Source of the DNA: JAWLAT01 sp041395325 | GTDB lineage: Bacteria > Pseudomonadota > Gammaproteobacteria > Xanthomonadales > SZUA-5 | Reading direction: 5' to 3' | Length of the DNA: 64,000 nt | Assembly (NCBI GenBank): GCA_041395325.1 | Contig: JAWLAT010000012.1 | Coordinates: forward strand, 67,890 to 131,889 | In this document: positions 26,513-35,474 of the stretch, in pieces | Numbering within the stretch: position 1 is the first letter of the stretch | Layout: every line of letters begins with the position of its first letter | Translations under genes and position numbers: made by a program | The notes under the pieces: generated by a model | Database searches by the model: none | The model's input: the letters and a program-made list of their open reading frames with translations, nothing else | Told to the model about the DNA's origin: nothing

Positions 26513-28290
26513 CAGGGTGTCGCGGCTGTCTGTGCGGCGATCCAGCGCTCGACCGAGGACTGCAGCACCGGCAGGGTGACCGAGCCCAGCGCCAGCAGCT
26601 GATCGTGGAAGGCCTTGAGGTCGAAGCGCGCACCCAGATCGGCCTGGGCCTTGCTGCGCAGCCGGCGAATCTCCAGTTCACCCAGCTTGTAGCTCAGTGC
26701 CTGGCCGGGCCAGCCGATATAGCGGTCGATCTCGGTGCCGATCTCGTGCTCGCTCAGCGCGGTGTTGTTCTTCATGTAGTCATAGGCCTGCTGCCGTGAC
26801 CAGCCCTTGGCATGCATGCCGGTGTCCACCACCAGTCGACAGGCGCGCCACATCTCGTAGGTCAGCCGGCCGAAATGGTCGTAGGGTGTCTCATAGATGC
26901 CCATCTCCTGGCCCAGCCACTCGGCGTACAGGCCCCAACCTTCGCCGTAGACGGACAGATAGTTGTAGCGGCGAAACGGGGGTTGTTCCTCCGCTTCTGC
27001 AGCCAGCGCATTCTGCAGATGGTGACCGGGCACGGCTTCATGCAGCGTCAGTGCCGGGATCGCATAGAGCGGCCGGGCGTCGAGCTGATAGGTATTGACC
27101 CAGTAGGTCCCCGAGCCACCGTTGCGGCCGCCCGGCACATAGCGGCCGGCGGTGTAGAAGGGTGCGATGGCATCGGGCACCGGCGCCACGCCGTAGGGCG
27201 CGCGCGGCAACTTGCCGAAGTACTCGGGCAGCTTGCCGTCGATTTTCTTGGCGTAGTAGCTGGCGTGCGCGAGCAGCTGATAGGGCGTGGTGGGATAGAA
27301 CTGCGGATCGGTGCGCAGGAACTTGAGAAAGGCTGCGAAATCACCGTCGAATTCAAGCTCGGCGATGATCTGTTCCATCTCGGCGCGAATCCGCGCGACC
27401 TCGCTCAGGCCGGTCTGATGGATCTCCTCGGGGCTCAGGTCCTCCGTGACGAACTCGCGGATCTGCGCGCGGTAGTAGGCATCACCGTCGGGCAACTCGC
27501 TGGCGCCGATACTGTCGCGAGCGCCCGGCAGATAGTCATCGACCAGAAAGGCCAGCAAGCGACGCTGTGCCGGCAGGACCTGCTCGCCAATCAGCTTCGC
27601 CGCGCGCTCACGGGCTGCCTGCTGTGCGCTCTGATCGAGCGCGTCGGGCAGCGTTCGTAGCGGTGCATAGAAGACGCTGGCGGTGGGGTCCTTCAGTTCG
27701 GCTTCGCTGCGCAAGGGACCATCGCGGCCGGTCAGGATGATCTTCGGCAGGGTTCGACCAGCGGCGAGGCCGGCGGCCATGTTGGCCTGATGCTCACCCA
27801 GCCAGCGGGGCACGTCGGCCAGCTGGGTCAGATACCGATTCACAGCCGCCGCGTCGCTCAGTTGCTGGCGTTGGGCCCAGTGCTGCAGGCCACCAAAGAA
27901 GCTCGAATCGCCGTTCATCGGCATCTGATAGGCCCGCATGCGCACGCCGTCCAATGAGGTTTCGATCTGATGCCGGAAGATCGCGTAGTTGGCGTAGTCC
28001 TCGACGTTCAGCGCGTTGGCATCGATTCCATCCAGCTTGCGCAGCAGCTCGGCCCAGTATTGGCCCTGCGCCTGCTGTGTCGCCTCGTCGACCGATTCCA
28101 GATGATCGGAGCGAGGCGTCTCACCGACGTCACCGGCCATCCGCGGGCTCTGCGTCAGGCGCCAATCCCAATCCGCTTTCCACAGGGCCTCGAAGTCCTC
28201 GGCAGCGGTGCCCGCACTCAGCGACAGCGGCGACAGCAGCGCGGCGCACAGGGCCAGCCAGAAAGGTGCACGCGAGGCTCGGAGCTTCAT
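26512..28290 (-). CDS. DUF885 family exported metallopeptidase-like protein
   Basis: A 592-residue protein with a signal peptide (about 1-26, ending SLSAGTAA) and a DUF885 domain. The metal-binding HEAVPGHHLQ motif is present, with RRYNYLSVYGEGWGLYAEWLG and the GWPGQALSYKLGELEI signature downstream. DUF885 proteins resemble M32-type zinc carboxypeptidases, so a zinc peptidase role in the periplasm is likely, though the substrate is unknown. The start at 28290 places the signal peptide; longer upstream reading crosses the tRNA gene and is not credible. It is coupled to the small membrane-protein gene downstream. Confidence 0.88.
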   Translation of the reverse strand: MKLRASRAPFWLALCAALLSPLSLSAGTAAEDFEALWKADWDWRLTQSPRMAGDVGETPRSDHLESVDEATQQAQGQYWAELLRKLDGIDANALNVEDYANYAIFRHQIETSLDGVRMRAYQMPMNGDSSFFGGLQHWAQRQQLSDAAAVNRYLTQLADVPRWLGEHQANMAAGLAAGRTLPKIILTGRDGPLRSEAELKDPTASVFYAPLRTLPDALDQSAQQAARERAAKLIGEQVLPAQRRLLAFLVDDYLPGARDSIGASELPDGDAYYRAQIREFVTEDLSPEEIHQTGLSEVARIRAEMEQIIAELEFDGDFAAFLKFLRTDPQFYPTTPYQLLAHASYYAKKIDGKLPEYFGKLPRAPYGVAPVPDAIAPFYTAGRYVPGGRNGGSGTYWVNTYQLDARPLYAIPALTLHEAVPGHHLQNALAAEAEEQPPFRRYNYLSVYGEGWGLYAEWLGQEMGIYETPYDHFGRLTYEMWRACRLVVDTGMHAKGWSRQQAYDYMKNNTALSEHEIGTEIDRYIGWPGQALSYKLGELEIRRLRSKAQADLGARFDLKAFHDQLLALGSVTLPVLQSSVERWIAAQTAATP

Positions 28291-28452
28291 CTGCAGGTCT
28301 GCCAACGGGGGAGCGCTGCAGGTTAACCGCAAAGCGGATCGACGGCATGGGTCGGATGACCCGGCCAACCGGAATGGCCGGCGCGCGATCGCGACCAGGC
28401 CCGCTGGCACGCCGCCCCAAGCTTGGCTATATTGCGTCGAGGCTGCCCCTGA

Positions 28453-28526
28453 GCGGGTGTAGTTCAATGGTAGAACTTCAGCTTCCCAAGCTGATAGCGT
28501 GGGTTCGATTCCCATCACCCGCTCCA
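28453..28526 (+). tRNA. tRNA-Gly (anticodon CCC)
   Basis: A complete cloverleaf can be drawn. The acceptor arms are GCGGGTG (28453-28459) and CACCCGC (28516-28522), with discriminator T and an encoded CCA (28524-28526). The anticodon stem TCAGC/GCTGA holds the loop TTCCCAA, which gives anticodon CCC. The T-loop is GGTTCGATTCC. It is 74 bases including CCA. Confidence 0.97.
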
Positions 28527-28579
28527 TTCCTGCGGCCGCTCCGGCCCAGGATCCCAGCGGTACGCCGTTGATCGACAGC

Positions 28580-29038
28580 ATGGATCCGTATCGCCCACCC
28601 CAGTCCGAGTCGGTCGACGCACCGGCCCCCCGGCCACGTCCCTGGGGCCGAGTGGTCTGGGTGCATCTGCCGCTATTCGGCTTGTTGTTGTGGATCTTCT
28701 TCGATGCACGGGCGCTGTGGCAGCCGCACGTCGGTCCGACCGAGTGGCTGGTCGGAGTCCTCCTCGCCCTGCCGATGGCCGTGGGGTCGTTGCGCAAGCT
28801 GCATCGACGTGATGCCTCGCCGTCGCATTGGGGCTGGGACCTGTTCTACTCCGCGACCGCGATGGTCGCGGTGGTCGCGCTTGCCCTGCAGCAGGTCGGC
28901 CTGGCCTTTGCCTTGTTCCTGCCCACGCTGGTGCTCAACGGCCTGATGGGTCTGGCGGCGTTGTGGATGGAGCAGCGCCAGCGGGTGCGGGTGTATTTCA
29001 GCGGCCGCTGCGTGCTGGTCGAAGATCGGCGCGACTGA
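28580..29038 (+). CDS. Small polytopic membrane protein
   Basis: Encodes 152 residues, with a proline-rich cytoplasmic start (MDPYRPPQSESVDAPAPRPRP) followed by about four hydrophobic helices and a basic C-terminus. The ATG at 28580 follows tRNA-Gly by 53 bases. It lacks a strong ribosome-binding site, but the MDPYRPP start is common in small Xanthomonadales membrane proteins. Family and function not recognised. Confidence 0.65.
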   Translation: MDPYRPPQSESVDAPAPRPRPWGRVVWVHLPLFGLLLWIFFDARALWQPHVGPTEWLVGVLLALPMAVGSLRKLHRRDASPSHWGWDLFYSATAMVAVVALALQQVGLAFALFLPTLVLNGLMGLAALWMEQRQRVRVYFSGRCVLVEDRRD

Positions 29039-29114
29039 TCCAACCGCCCCTCGGCGCACTGCCTGTGGCGCCCCGATTCGCTGTGAATTCCGACCCGTTC
29101 GCCGTGAATGGTGC

Positions 29115-29144
29115 TTGACGCTCCCATCCACTGCCGACTAGGCT
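29115..29144 (+). promoter_or_regulatory. Predicted sigma-70 promoter of metY
   Basis: TTGACG (29115-29120) and TAGGCT (29139-29144) are separated by 18 bases, a credible -35/-10 pair. Transcription would start near 29151, inside the palindromic operator that follows. Confidence 0.55.
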
Positions 29145-29150
29145 AGCGGC

Positions 29151-29179
29151 CGTATAGACGTCTATACGACTTTACGACT
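29151..29179 (+). promoter_or_regulatory. Palindromic operator with tandem met-box-like octamers
   Basis: CGTATAGACGTCTATACG (29151-29168) is a perfect 18-base palindrome centred on AGACGTCT (29156-29163), which equals the E. coli MetJ met-box consensus. Two weaker octamers follow in register: ATACGACT (6 of 8 matches) and TTACGACT (5 of 8). The site overlaps the expected transcription start of metY, as a repressor operator would. Methionine-responsive repression is inferred; whether MetJ or an ArsR-type SahR/SamR regulator binds cannot be told from the window. Confidence 0.6.
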
Positions 29180-29209
29180 GTCACAGGTCCTGCCCCGGAG
29201 AGCGCCGCG

Positions 29210-30526
29210 ATGAGCCAGAACTACCGCTTCGAAACCCTGCAACTGCACGCCGGGCAGACCCCCGCCCCGGGCACCAACGCCCGCGCCGTGCCGATCTACC
29301 AGACCACCTCCTACACCTTCGACTCGGCCGAGCACGGCGCGGCGCTGTTTGGCCTGCAGCAGTTTGGCAACATCTACACGCGGATCATGAATCCCACCTC
29401 GGATGTGTTCGAGCAGCGCATTGCGGCGCTGGAAGGCGGGGTGGCGGCGCTGGCGGTGAGCTCGGGTCAGGCGGCACAGTTCCTGGCCATCACCAACCTG
29501 GCCCAGGCCGGCGACAACATCGTCTCGACCAGCCTGCTGTACGGCGGCACCTACAACCAGTTCAAGGTCACGCTGCCGCGGCTGGGCATCGGCGTGAAGT
29601 TCGTCGACGGCGACGACCCCTCACGCTTTGAAGCGCTGATCGATGAGCGCACCAAGGCGCTGTATGTGGAGACCATCGGCAACCCTGGCGCCAATGTGCC
29701 GGACTTCGAGAAGATCGCGCGGGTCGCGCACGACCACGGCATTCCACTGATCGTCGACAACACTTTTGGTGCCGGCGGCTATCTGTGTCGCCCCATCGAC
29801 CACGGTGCCGACATCGTCGTGGCCAGTGCCACCAAATGGATCGGCGGCCACGGCACCTCGATCGGTGGGGTCATTGTCGATGCCGGTCGCTTCAACTGGG
29901 GCAATGGCAAGTTCCCGCTGTTCTCCGAGCCCTCGCCCGGCTATCACGGCCTGAACTTCTGGGAGACCTTCGGCGAGGGCAGCGACTTCGGCAACATCGC
30001 CTACATCATCCGGGCCCGCGTCGAGGGTCTGCGCGACCTCGGTCCGGCGCAGTCGCCCTTCAACAGCTTCCTGCTGCTGCAGGGTCTGGAAACCCTCTCG
30101 CTGCGGGTGGAGCGGCACAACCAGAACAGCCACGCGCTGGCCCACTGGCTGCGTTCGCATCCGCAGGTGGCCGGGGTCAACTACCTCGGCTTCTCCGACC
30201 ATCCCTCGCATCTGAAAGCCAAGCGCTATCTGCGCAACGGCTTTGGCAGCGTCTTCACCTTCGAGATTGCCGGCGGCAAGGAAGCGGCGGCCGCCTTCAT
30301 CGACAAGCTGCAGCTGGCCAGCCACCTGGCCAACGTCGGTGACGCCAAGACCCTGGTGATCCACCCGGCCAGCACCACCCATCAGCAACTGAGCGATGCC
30401 GAACAGCGCAGCGCCGGCGTCACGCCGGGCCTGGTCCGCGTCTCGGTCGGCATCGAACACATCGACGACATCATCGGCGACTTCGCCCAGGCGCTGGAGG
30501 GCGTCGCGGTTCGCAAGTCCGCGTAG
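29210..30526 (+). CDS. metY: O-acetylhomoserine aminocarboxypropyltransferase (MetY)
   Basis: A 438-residue PLP enzyme of the Cys/Met metabolism family that makes homocysteine from O-acetylhomoserine and sulfide. It shows YTRIMNPTSDVFEQRIAALEGG, the PLP lysine in VASATKWIGGHGTSIGG, and LVIHPASTTHQQL near the C-terminus. Length (about 430) and the GHGTSIGG motif favour MetY over the shorter MetB/MetC. GGAGAG upstream of the ATG serves as ribosome-binding site. It lies behind a palindromic operator and ahead of the metX-homoserine dehydrogenase gene, so the locus covers successive steps from homoserine to homocysteine. Confidence 0.94.
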   Translation: MSQNYRFETLQLHAGQTPAPGTNARAVPIYQTTSYTFDSAEHGAALFGLQQFGNIYTRIMNPTSDVFEQRIAALEGGVAALAVSSGQAAQFLAITNLAQAGDNIVSTSLLYGGTYNQFKVTLPRLGIGVKFVDGDDPSRFEALIDERTKALYVETIGNPGANVPDFEKIARVAHDHGIPLIVDNTFGAGGYLCRPIDHGADIVVASATKWIGGHGTSIGGVIVDAGRFNWGNGKFPLFSEPSPGYHGLNFWETFGEGSDFGNIAYIIRARVEGLRDLGPAQSPFNSFLLLQGLETLSLRVERHNQNSHALAHWLRSHPQVAGVNYLGFSDHPSHLKAKRYLRNGFGSVFTFEIAGGKEAAAAFIDKLQLASHLANVGDAKTLVIHPASTTHQQLSDAEQRSAGVTPGLVRVSVGIEHIDDIIGDFAQALEGVAVRKSA

Positions 30527-30543
30527 CGCGGACCTCCGAACCA

Positions 30544-30636
30544 GGGCTGAGGGCTTAGGGCTGAGGGCGGAGCGACCGATGCCACGGCCACTTCAGGCTG
30601 CTCCTCCCTGACCCCTCAGCCCTGAGCCCCCAGCCC
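30544..30636. repeat. Large near-perfect inverted repeat between metY and metX
   Basis: Two 24-base arms (30544-30567 and 30613-30636) are complementary at 22 positions, and the two exceptions can form G-U pairs in one RNA strand. Both arms are built from a GGGCTGAG-type unit that occurs twice per arm. The loop is 45 bases. The structure would fold strongly in the mRNA 18 bases after the metY stop and 21 bases before the metX start. It could limit read-through, protect the 3' end, or be a REP-like mobile repeat. The sequence alone does not decide. Confidence 0.7.
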
Positions 30637-30657
30637 TCAGCCGACACAAAGCGCCCA

Positions 30658-32781
30658 ATGACCCCAAGTAGCCACCTCCCCACCACCCTGCGCTTCCACA
30701 CACCTGAGCAGCCTCTGCTGCTGCGCAGTGGTGCGGTGCTGGAGTCCGCCACGATCGCCTTCCAGACCTGGGGGCGGCTGAATGCGCGACGGGACAACGT
30801 GATCTGGGTCTGTCATGCGCTGACCGCATCGACCGATGTGGCCAGCTGGTGGTCGGCCTTGTTCGGACCTGGCAAGGCGCTGGATCCGGAACGCCACTTC
30901 ATTGTCTGCGCCAATGTGCTGGGTGGCTGCTATGGCAGTCATGGCCCGACCAGTGCGCGGCCCGATGGATCCCTTTGGCAGGGCGAGTTTCCGGAGCTGA
31001 GCATCAGTGATCTGGTGGCGCACCAGCGACTGTTGTTCGAATACCTGGATCTGCGCGGCATCGAGCTGGTGTTGGGCGGCTCGATGGGCGGCTTCCAGGC
31101 GCTGGAGTGGGCGCTGCAGGAACCGCACCGGGTCCGCCGGCTGGCATTGGTGGCGACCAGCTGGCGGCAGCCGCCCGATGCGGTCGCACTCGGCGAACTG
31201 CAATGCGCGCTGATCCGGCAGGACGCTGACTTCGCCGGTGGTCATTACGGTGCCGACGCCGCACCGCAACAGGGATTGGCGCTGGCCCGTCAACTGGGCC
31301 ACTACAGCTACCGCGGCGCCGAGGAATTTGAACGCCGATTCGGTCGCAGCCAGCGCGCCGATGGTCGCCTGCAGGTGCTGTCCTACCTGGATCACCAGGG
31401 CAACAAGCTGGTACAGCGCTTCGATGCCAACAGCTATCTGCGTTTGACGGCCGCGATGAACCGCTTTGACCTCGCCGCCAGCGAACCGGCCGAACAGGTG
31501 CTGGCGCGCATCCGGGTGCCGACGCTGGTGGTGGCGATCGAATCCGATCGACTCTACCCACCGCGCGAGCAGGCGGCGTTGGCCGAGCAGCTGGCCGACG
31601 GGCGCCTGCTGAGGATCGATTCTCCCCGCGGTCACGACGGTTTCCTGGCCGACGCCGACCGTTTCGAGTCGGCCCTGCGTCATTTCCTGCAGCCCAGCGC
31701 GGCGCCCCTGCGTGTGGTGAGCAGCGCCGGCGAGGCTCGCGCGGCGCGTCCGCTGGCACTGGTGGGCGCCACCGGGCGTGTCGGCAGTTCGCTGCTGGAA
31801 CTGCTGCAGGCTCGACCACAGGTGGCCCGGCTGGTCGCCGTGGCCAACCGGGCCGGTGCGCAACTGGCCGGCGATGGCCTGTCGCCGGAACAGGCGCTCG
31901 CCAGCCTGCGCAGCGCCGGGTCCAACCGATTGCCGCTCACGGCGCTGACCCGGCAGTTGCCGCCGGGGACGGTCATCGTCGACGCCACCGCAGCGCCGGA
32001 AGTCGCCGACCACTACCGCGACTGGCTGCAGCGCGGACACGCCGTGGTCGCCGCCAACAAGCTTGCCTTTGCTGGCGAGGACTGGGCCTGGCTGGCCGAG
32101 CACACGGCGCAGCTGGGTTGCAGCGCCGTGGTCGGTGCCGGCCTGCCGATCCTGACCAGTCTGCGGCGCTTGCACGACAGCGGTGATCGCTTGCTGCAGC
32201 TGCAGGCCACCTTGTCGGGCACCCTCAGCTTCGTACTGGATCAGCTGCATCTGGGCAGCGGGCTGGCCGACGCGGTCCAGGCGGCGGTGGCGCAGGGCCT
32301 GGCCGAACCCGATCCGGCGGCCGACCTGGCCGGTGAGGACGTGGCCCGCAAACTGTTGATCGCCTTGCGGCATGCCGGCCTGCGACTGGCGCGCGAGCAG
32401 ATCGAACTGGCGCCGCTGTTGCCCCCGCGCGGCGCCGGTCAAGCGCTGCCGGACTGGCTGCAGGCGGGCGAAGACGTCTGGCGCCAGCGCCTGATCGAGG
32501 CTAATCAGCGAGGCGAACGCTGGATCTACCGCGCCAGTTTCGACGGTCAGCGCGCCGAAGTCGGCGCGGTGTCGGTGCCCTTGGACGACCCGCTGGCACA
32601 GGGTCGCGGCGCGGCCAACCGCGCCCTGCTGTGGAGCGAGTTCCACGCCGACCAACCGTTGCTGATTGGCGGCAATGGCGCCGGACCGCGGATTACCGCC
32701 GCGGCCCTGCTCGCCGACGTGGCCAGTCTGCCGCCGCTGGCGTGCAGCAAACCCGAAGCACGTCTGCGTCGCATTGCCTGA
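30658..32781 (+). CDS. metX: Fusion of homoserine O-acyltransferase (MetX) and homoserine dehydrogenase
   Basis: One 707-residue protein with two enzyme domains. Residues about 1-345 are a MetX-type alpha/beta-hydrolase acyltransferase with triad Ser142 (GGSMGG), Asp297 (AIESDRLYPP) and His326 (PRGHDGF). Residues about 364-707 are a homoserine dehydrogenase: Rossmann motif LVGATGRVGSSLL, AVVAANKLAFAG, LQATLSGTLSFVLDQL and DLAGEDVARKLLIA. No ACT domain follows. Homoserine dehydrogenase makes homoserine and MetX acylates it, so the fusion joins consecutive steps just before MetY. The reading frame is uninterrupted across the junction (near 31700-31750), so this is not an annotation artefact. 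No clear ribosome-binding site precedes the ATG at 30658. Confidence 0.9.
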   Translation: MTPSSHLPTTLRFHTPEQPLLLRSGAVLESATIAFQTWGRLNARRDNVIWVCHALTASTDVASWWSALFGPGKALDPERHFIVCANVLGGCYGSHGPTSARPDGSLWQGEFPELSISDLVAHQRLLFEYLDLRGIELVLGGSMGGFQALEWALQEPHRVRRLALVATSWRQPPDAVALGELQCALIRQDADFAGGHYGADAAPQQGLALARQLGHYSYRGAEEFERRFGRSQRADGRLQVLSYLDHQGNKLVQRFDANSYLRLTAAMNRFDLAASEPAEQVLARIRVPTLVVAIESDRLYPPREQAALAEQLADGRLLRIDSPRGHDGFLADADRFESALRHFLQPSAAPLRVVSSAGEARAARPLALVGATGRVGSSLLELLQARPQVARLVAVANRAGAQLAGDGLSPEQALASLRSAGSNRLPLTALTRQLPPGTVIVDATAAPEVADHYRDWLQRGHAVVAANKLAFAGEDWAWLAEHTAQLGCSAVVGAGLPILTSLRRLHDSGDRLLQLQATLSGTLSFVLDQLHLGSGLADAVQAAVAQGLAEPDPAADLAGEDVARKLLIALRHAGLRLAREQIELAPLLPPRGAGQALPDWLQAGEDVWRQRLIEANQRGERWIYRASFDGQRAEVGAVSVPLDDPLAQGRGAANRALLWSEFHADQPLLIGGNGAGPRITAAALLADVASLPPLACSKPEARLRRIA

Positions 32782-32851
32782 AGCCGGTACAGCTGCACTC
32801 GTCAAGCAATGTCACGCCGCCAAGGCCTGTGCGCATGGCAGGCGACCGCTG

Positions 32852-32870
32852 GGGTAGCGCCGCGCTACCC
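32852..32870. repeat. Interrupted palindrome upstream of the kinase gene
   Basis: GGGTAGCGC and GCGCTACCC flank a single C. As RNA it can form a 7-bp stem with a 5-base loop. It lies 71 bases after the metX fusion stop and 39 bases before the kinase start. It may be a terminator-like hairpin without a T-run or a protein-binding site; no stronger assignment is possible. Confidence 0.4.
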
Positions 32871-32908
32871 TGTAGACCTTTGCGTCGCTGATCGGCGGGG
32901 AACGCGCC

Positions 32909-35458
32909 TTGTCGTCACCCAATGAGGGGTCGCCAGTGCCGGAGCATCCGGACACGCAGCCGTTGGCCGACGCCAGCCACACGCTCAGTGGTCACGTGCT
33001 GGCGCCGGTCGATCCGGACGAAGGCCCCAAGGCCGGCATGCTGCTCGGCCCCTATCAGCTGCTGCGTCCACTCGGCCAGGGCGGCATGGGCGAAGTCTGG
33101 CTGGCACAGCAGACTGCACCGCTGAAGCGCGAAGTCGCAGTCAAGCTGCTCTCGCGCACCCTCAATGATCGCATCGCCGAGGCCTGGTTCCTGGTCGAAC
33201 GCCAGGCGCTGGCAATGCTCGTGCATCCCTACATCGCGCAGATCTACGACGCCGGCCAGCTGCCTGGCGGCCTGATGTTCTTCGCGATGGAACTGGTCGA
33301 CGGGCAAACCCTGGACCGTTGGGTCTGCGATCGACTGCCCGATCTGCCGCGGCTGATCGGCGTGTTCGAGAAGGTCTGTCAGGGCATTCAGCACGCCCAC
33401 CAGCGCGGTCTGATCCATCGTGATCTGAAGCCGGCCAACGTGCTGGTCAGCGAGCACCAGGGCGAGGCCTTGCCCAAGATCATCGATTTCGGCGTCGCCA
33501 TTGGCGGCGCACAGGGTCGCGCCGCCGGCACGCTGGGTACCGCAGGAACGCGGGCCTACATGGCGCCCGAACAGGCCCAGCCGGACGGACGCGGCATCGA
33601 TGCCCGCGCCGACGTCTACGGACTGGGCGCCACGCTGGCCGCACTGTTGTGCCTGCGACTGGGCATCCGCGCCGACGGTGCCATCGCTCTCAGCCATCTG
33701 CAGGCGGCGCAGCTGACCGGCTCCGCCGCCCACATCGGACCCGCCAGCGACGTGCCGCAGGAACACAGCTTGCGCCTGCGCCGGATGGTGCCCAAGCCCT
33801 TGCGCGCGATCCTGCTCAAGGCCACGGCCAGCGACCGCGAAGCACGCTACGAATCGGCCGCCGCGCTGGCCGAGGATCTGCGCCGCTGGCGTGGTGGTCA
33901 TCCGGTCGTGGCGATGGGCGGCGGTCGGGCCTATGCGATCGCCTGTTTCCTGCGCCGCCACCGCTGGGCCAGTGCCGCCGTTGGCATCGCGCTGCTGGCG
34001 CTGCTGGGCGGCATTGGCGTGGCGCTCTACGGCCTCGGCCAGGCCCGTCAGGCACAGAGCCTGGCCGAGCAGCGACGAGTACAGGCCGAAGGCCTGGTGG
34101 GCGTCATGCTCGGCGATCTGGCCGACAAGCTGCGGCCCTTGGGTCGGCTGGACCTGCTGGAAACGGTCGGCGATGAAGCCATGCGCTATCTCAGCGCCGC
34201 CAGCACCAGCAGCGACGCCGGAATCGGCGCCATCCAGCGCGCCCGCGCCCTGCGCACGCTCGGTGAGGTCTATGTACAGCGGCAGCAGACCGAGCAGGCA
34301 GCCCAAGCCTTCGCGGAAGCCGAGCGAACGCTGCAGCAGGCCGACTCGGATCCCGCCGACCTTGCCGACCTGCTCTACGAGCAAGGCAATGTCGCCTACT
34401 GGCTGGGCTATCTGGACCTGCAGGCCAATGACCTCGCTGGCGCCGGTCAGCATTTCGGGGACTATCTGGCGCATGCCGAAGCGCTCCAGCCGATCACCGC
34501 CGAGTCGGGCCTGGGTCTGTTGGAGACCTCCTATGCGCTCAACAACCTCGGTACCGTGGCCAGTCGGCGCGATCAGAATGCCGAGGCCATCGACTACTAC
34601 GAACGCTCCGTTGCACTGAAGCGCCGCTATCTGGAGTCCCATCCGGACGACGACAACGTTCGTGTCGATCTGGCCGACAGCCTTTCGTGGATCGGGAGCG
34701 CGCTAGCATCAGAACGTAAACCCAGTGTCGCGAGGGCATATTTTGAACAACAACTCGAGCTGACTTCTGCGATCCGGTCAGCGCGAACGGGGGAATCCTG
34801 GTGGATCTGGAAAGAAGCCGTGGCGACTCATATTCTTGCGAGGCTCCAAGTCTCGATGGGCGACAAGGCAGCGATTGATCGCCTCGCTGCGGCCTTGGAT
34901 GGTTATGCAGCGGCTTCACGCACGGATCCCAGCAATCGACGATGGGCGGAACAGGTCATTTCGGCTCAGATTGACGTTGCCTGGGCAACGGCAGTTCTGG
35001 CCAACACCGCGAGTGGTCTGAGCGAACTCCAAGCGATCGAGCAGCGACTCAAGAGTTCGGCTGCAGCTGGCACAACTGATCGAAACTTGTTGCGAGTGGA
35101 GTCCCGGCTATCTCTGCTCCGAGCACTTGACAGCGATTGCCCCACGGAAGAACGCGATCGCTCTGCGGGCGTTCAATCCTCCTCTGACGAAGCACCAAGA
35201 GACCTCGCGCTCCTTCTCGTTGCTAGAGGGCTTTGCAGCTCTGAAGTTGAGAGAAGCCAGAGCTTTCAGGCTGCCGAGGCATTGGCGGAACTACCGGAAC
35301 TTCGCCGAGGCGACGACGGGCTACAGATCAAGGCCTTGATTGCAGCAGCGGAGAAAAACAAGATCGAGCTTTCGAGACTCACGGCAGAACTCGAAAGGCT
35401 GGGTTACGATGCCGAGCGCGCTATACGCCTTACCCGGGCAACCGATTCACCTAGGTAA
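32909..35458 (+). CDS. Membrane Ser/Thr protein kinase with TPR-like extracytoplasmic region
   Basis: An 849-residue Hanks-type kinase. The kinase domain (about 48-335) has GQGGMGEVWLA, Lys79 (EVAVKLL), Asp172 in HRDLKPANV, Asp193 in DFGVA, and MAPEQ. One membrane helix lies near 353-375 (WASAAVGIALLALLGGIGV), followed by TPR-like helices to the end. The TTG at 32909 is chosen because GGGG lies 9 bases upstream; the only near ATG is out of frame. GC content and codon use drop visibly from about 34690 (residue 594) onward, unlike the kinase half. A small gene follows 16 bases downstream. The signal sensed is unknown. Confidence 0.88.
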   Translation: MSSPNEGSPVPEHPDTQPLADASHTLSGHVLAPVDPDEGPKAGMLLGPYQLLRPLGQGGMGEVWLAQQTAPLKREVAVKLLSRTLNDRIAEAWFLVERQALAMLVHPYIAQIYDAGQLPGGLMFFAMELVDGQTLDRWVCDRLPDLPRLIGVFEKVCQGIQHAHQRGLIHRDLKPANVLVSEHQGEALPKIIDFGVAIGGAQGRAAGTLGTAGTRAYMAPEQAQPDGRGIDARADVYGLGATLAALLCLRLGIRADGAIALSHLQAAQLTGSAAHIGPASDVPQEHSLRLRRMVPKPLRAILLKATASDREARYESAAALAEDLRRWRGGHPVVAMGGGRAYAIACFLRRHRWASAAVGIALLALLGGIGVALYGLGQARQAQSLAEQRRVQAEGLVGVMLGDLADKLRPLGRLDLLETVGDEAMRYLSAASTSSDAGIGAIQRARALRTLGEVYVQRQQTEQAAQAFAEAERTLQQADSDPADLADLLYEQGNVAYWLGYLDLQANDLAGAGQHFGDYLAHAEALQPITAESGLGLLETSYALNNLGTVASRRDQNAEAIDYYERSVALKRRYLESHPDDDNVRVDLADSLSWIGSALASERKPSVARAYFEQQLELTSAIRSARTGESWWIWKEAVATHILARLQVSMGDKAAIDRLAAALDGYAAASRTDPSNRRWAEQVISAQIDVAWATAVLANTASGLSELQAIEQRLKSSAAAGTTDRNLLRVESRLSLLRALDSDCPTEERDRSAGVQSSSDEAPRDLALLLVARGLCSSEVERSQSFQAAEALAELPELRRGDDGLQIKALIAAAEKNKIELSRLTAELERLGYDAERAIRLTRATDSPR

Positions 35459-35474
35459 CTACGAGGAGCACGAC

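Noticed and set aside
30527..30657. Inverted repeat as a SAM riboswitch
   Set aside because: The structure is a simple two-arm hairpin of repeated GGGCTGAG-type units without the conserved core elements of the SAM riboswitch classes I know.
33891..34619. Second long plus-strand frame inside the kinase gene
   Set aside because: Out-of-frame shadow with Arg/Ser/Trp-rich translation; the kinase frame is continuous.
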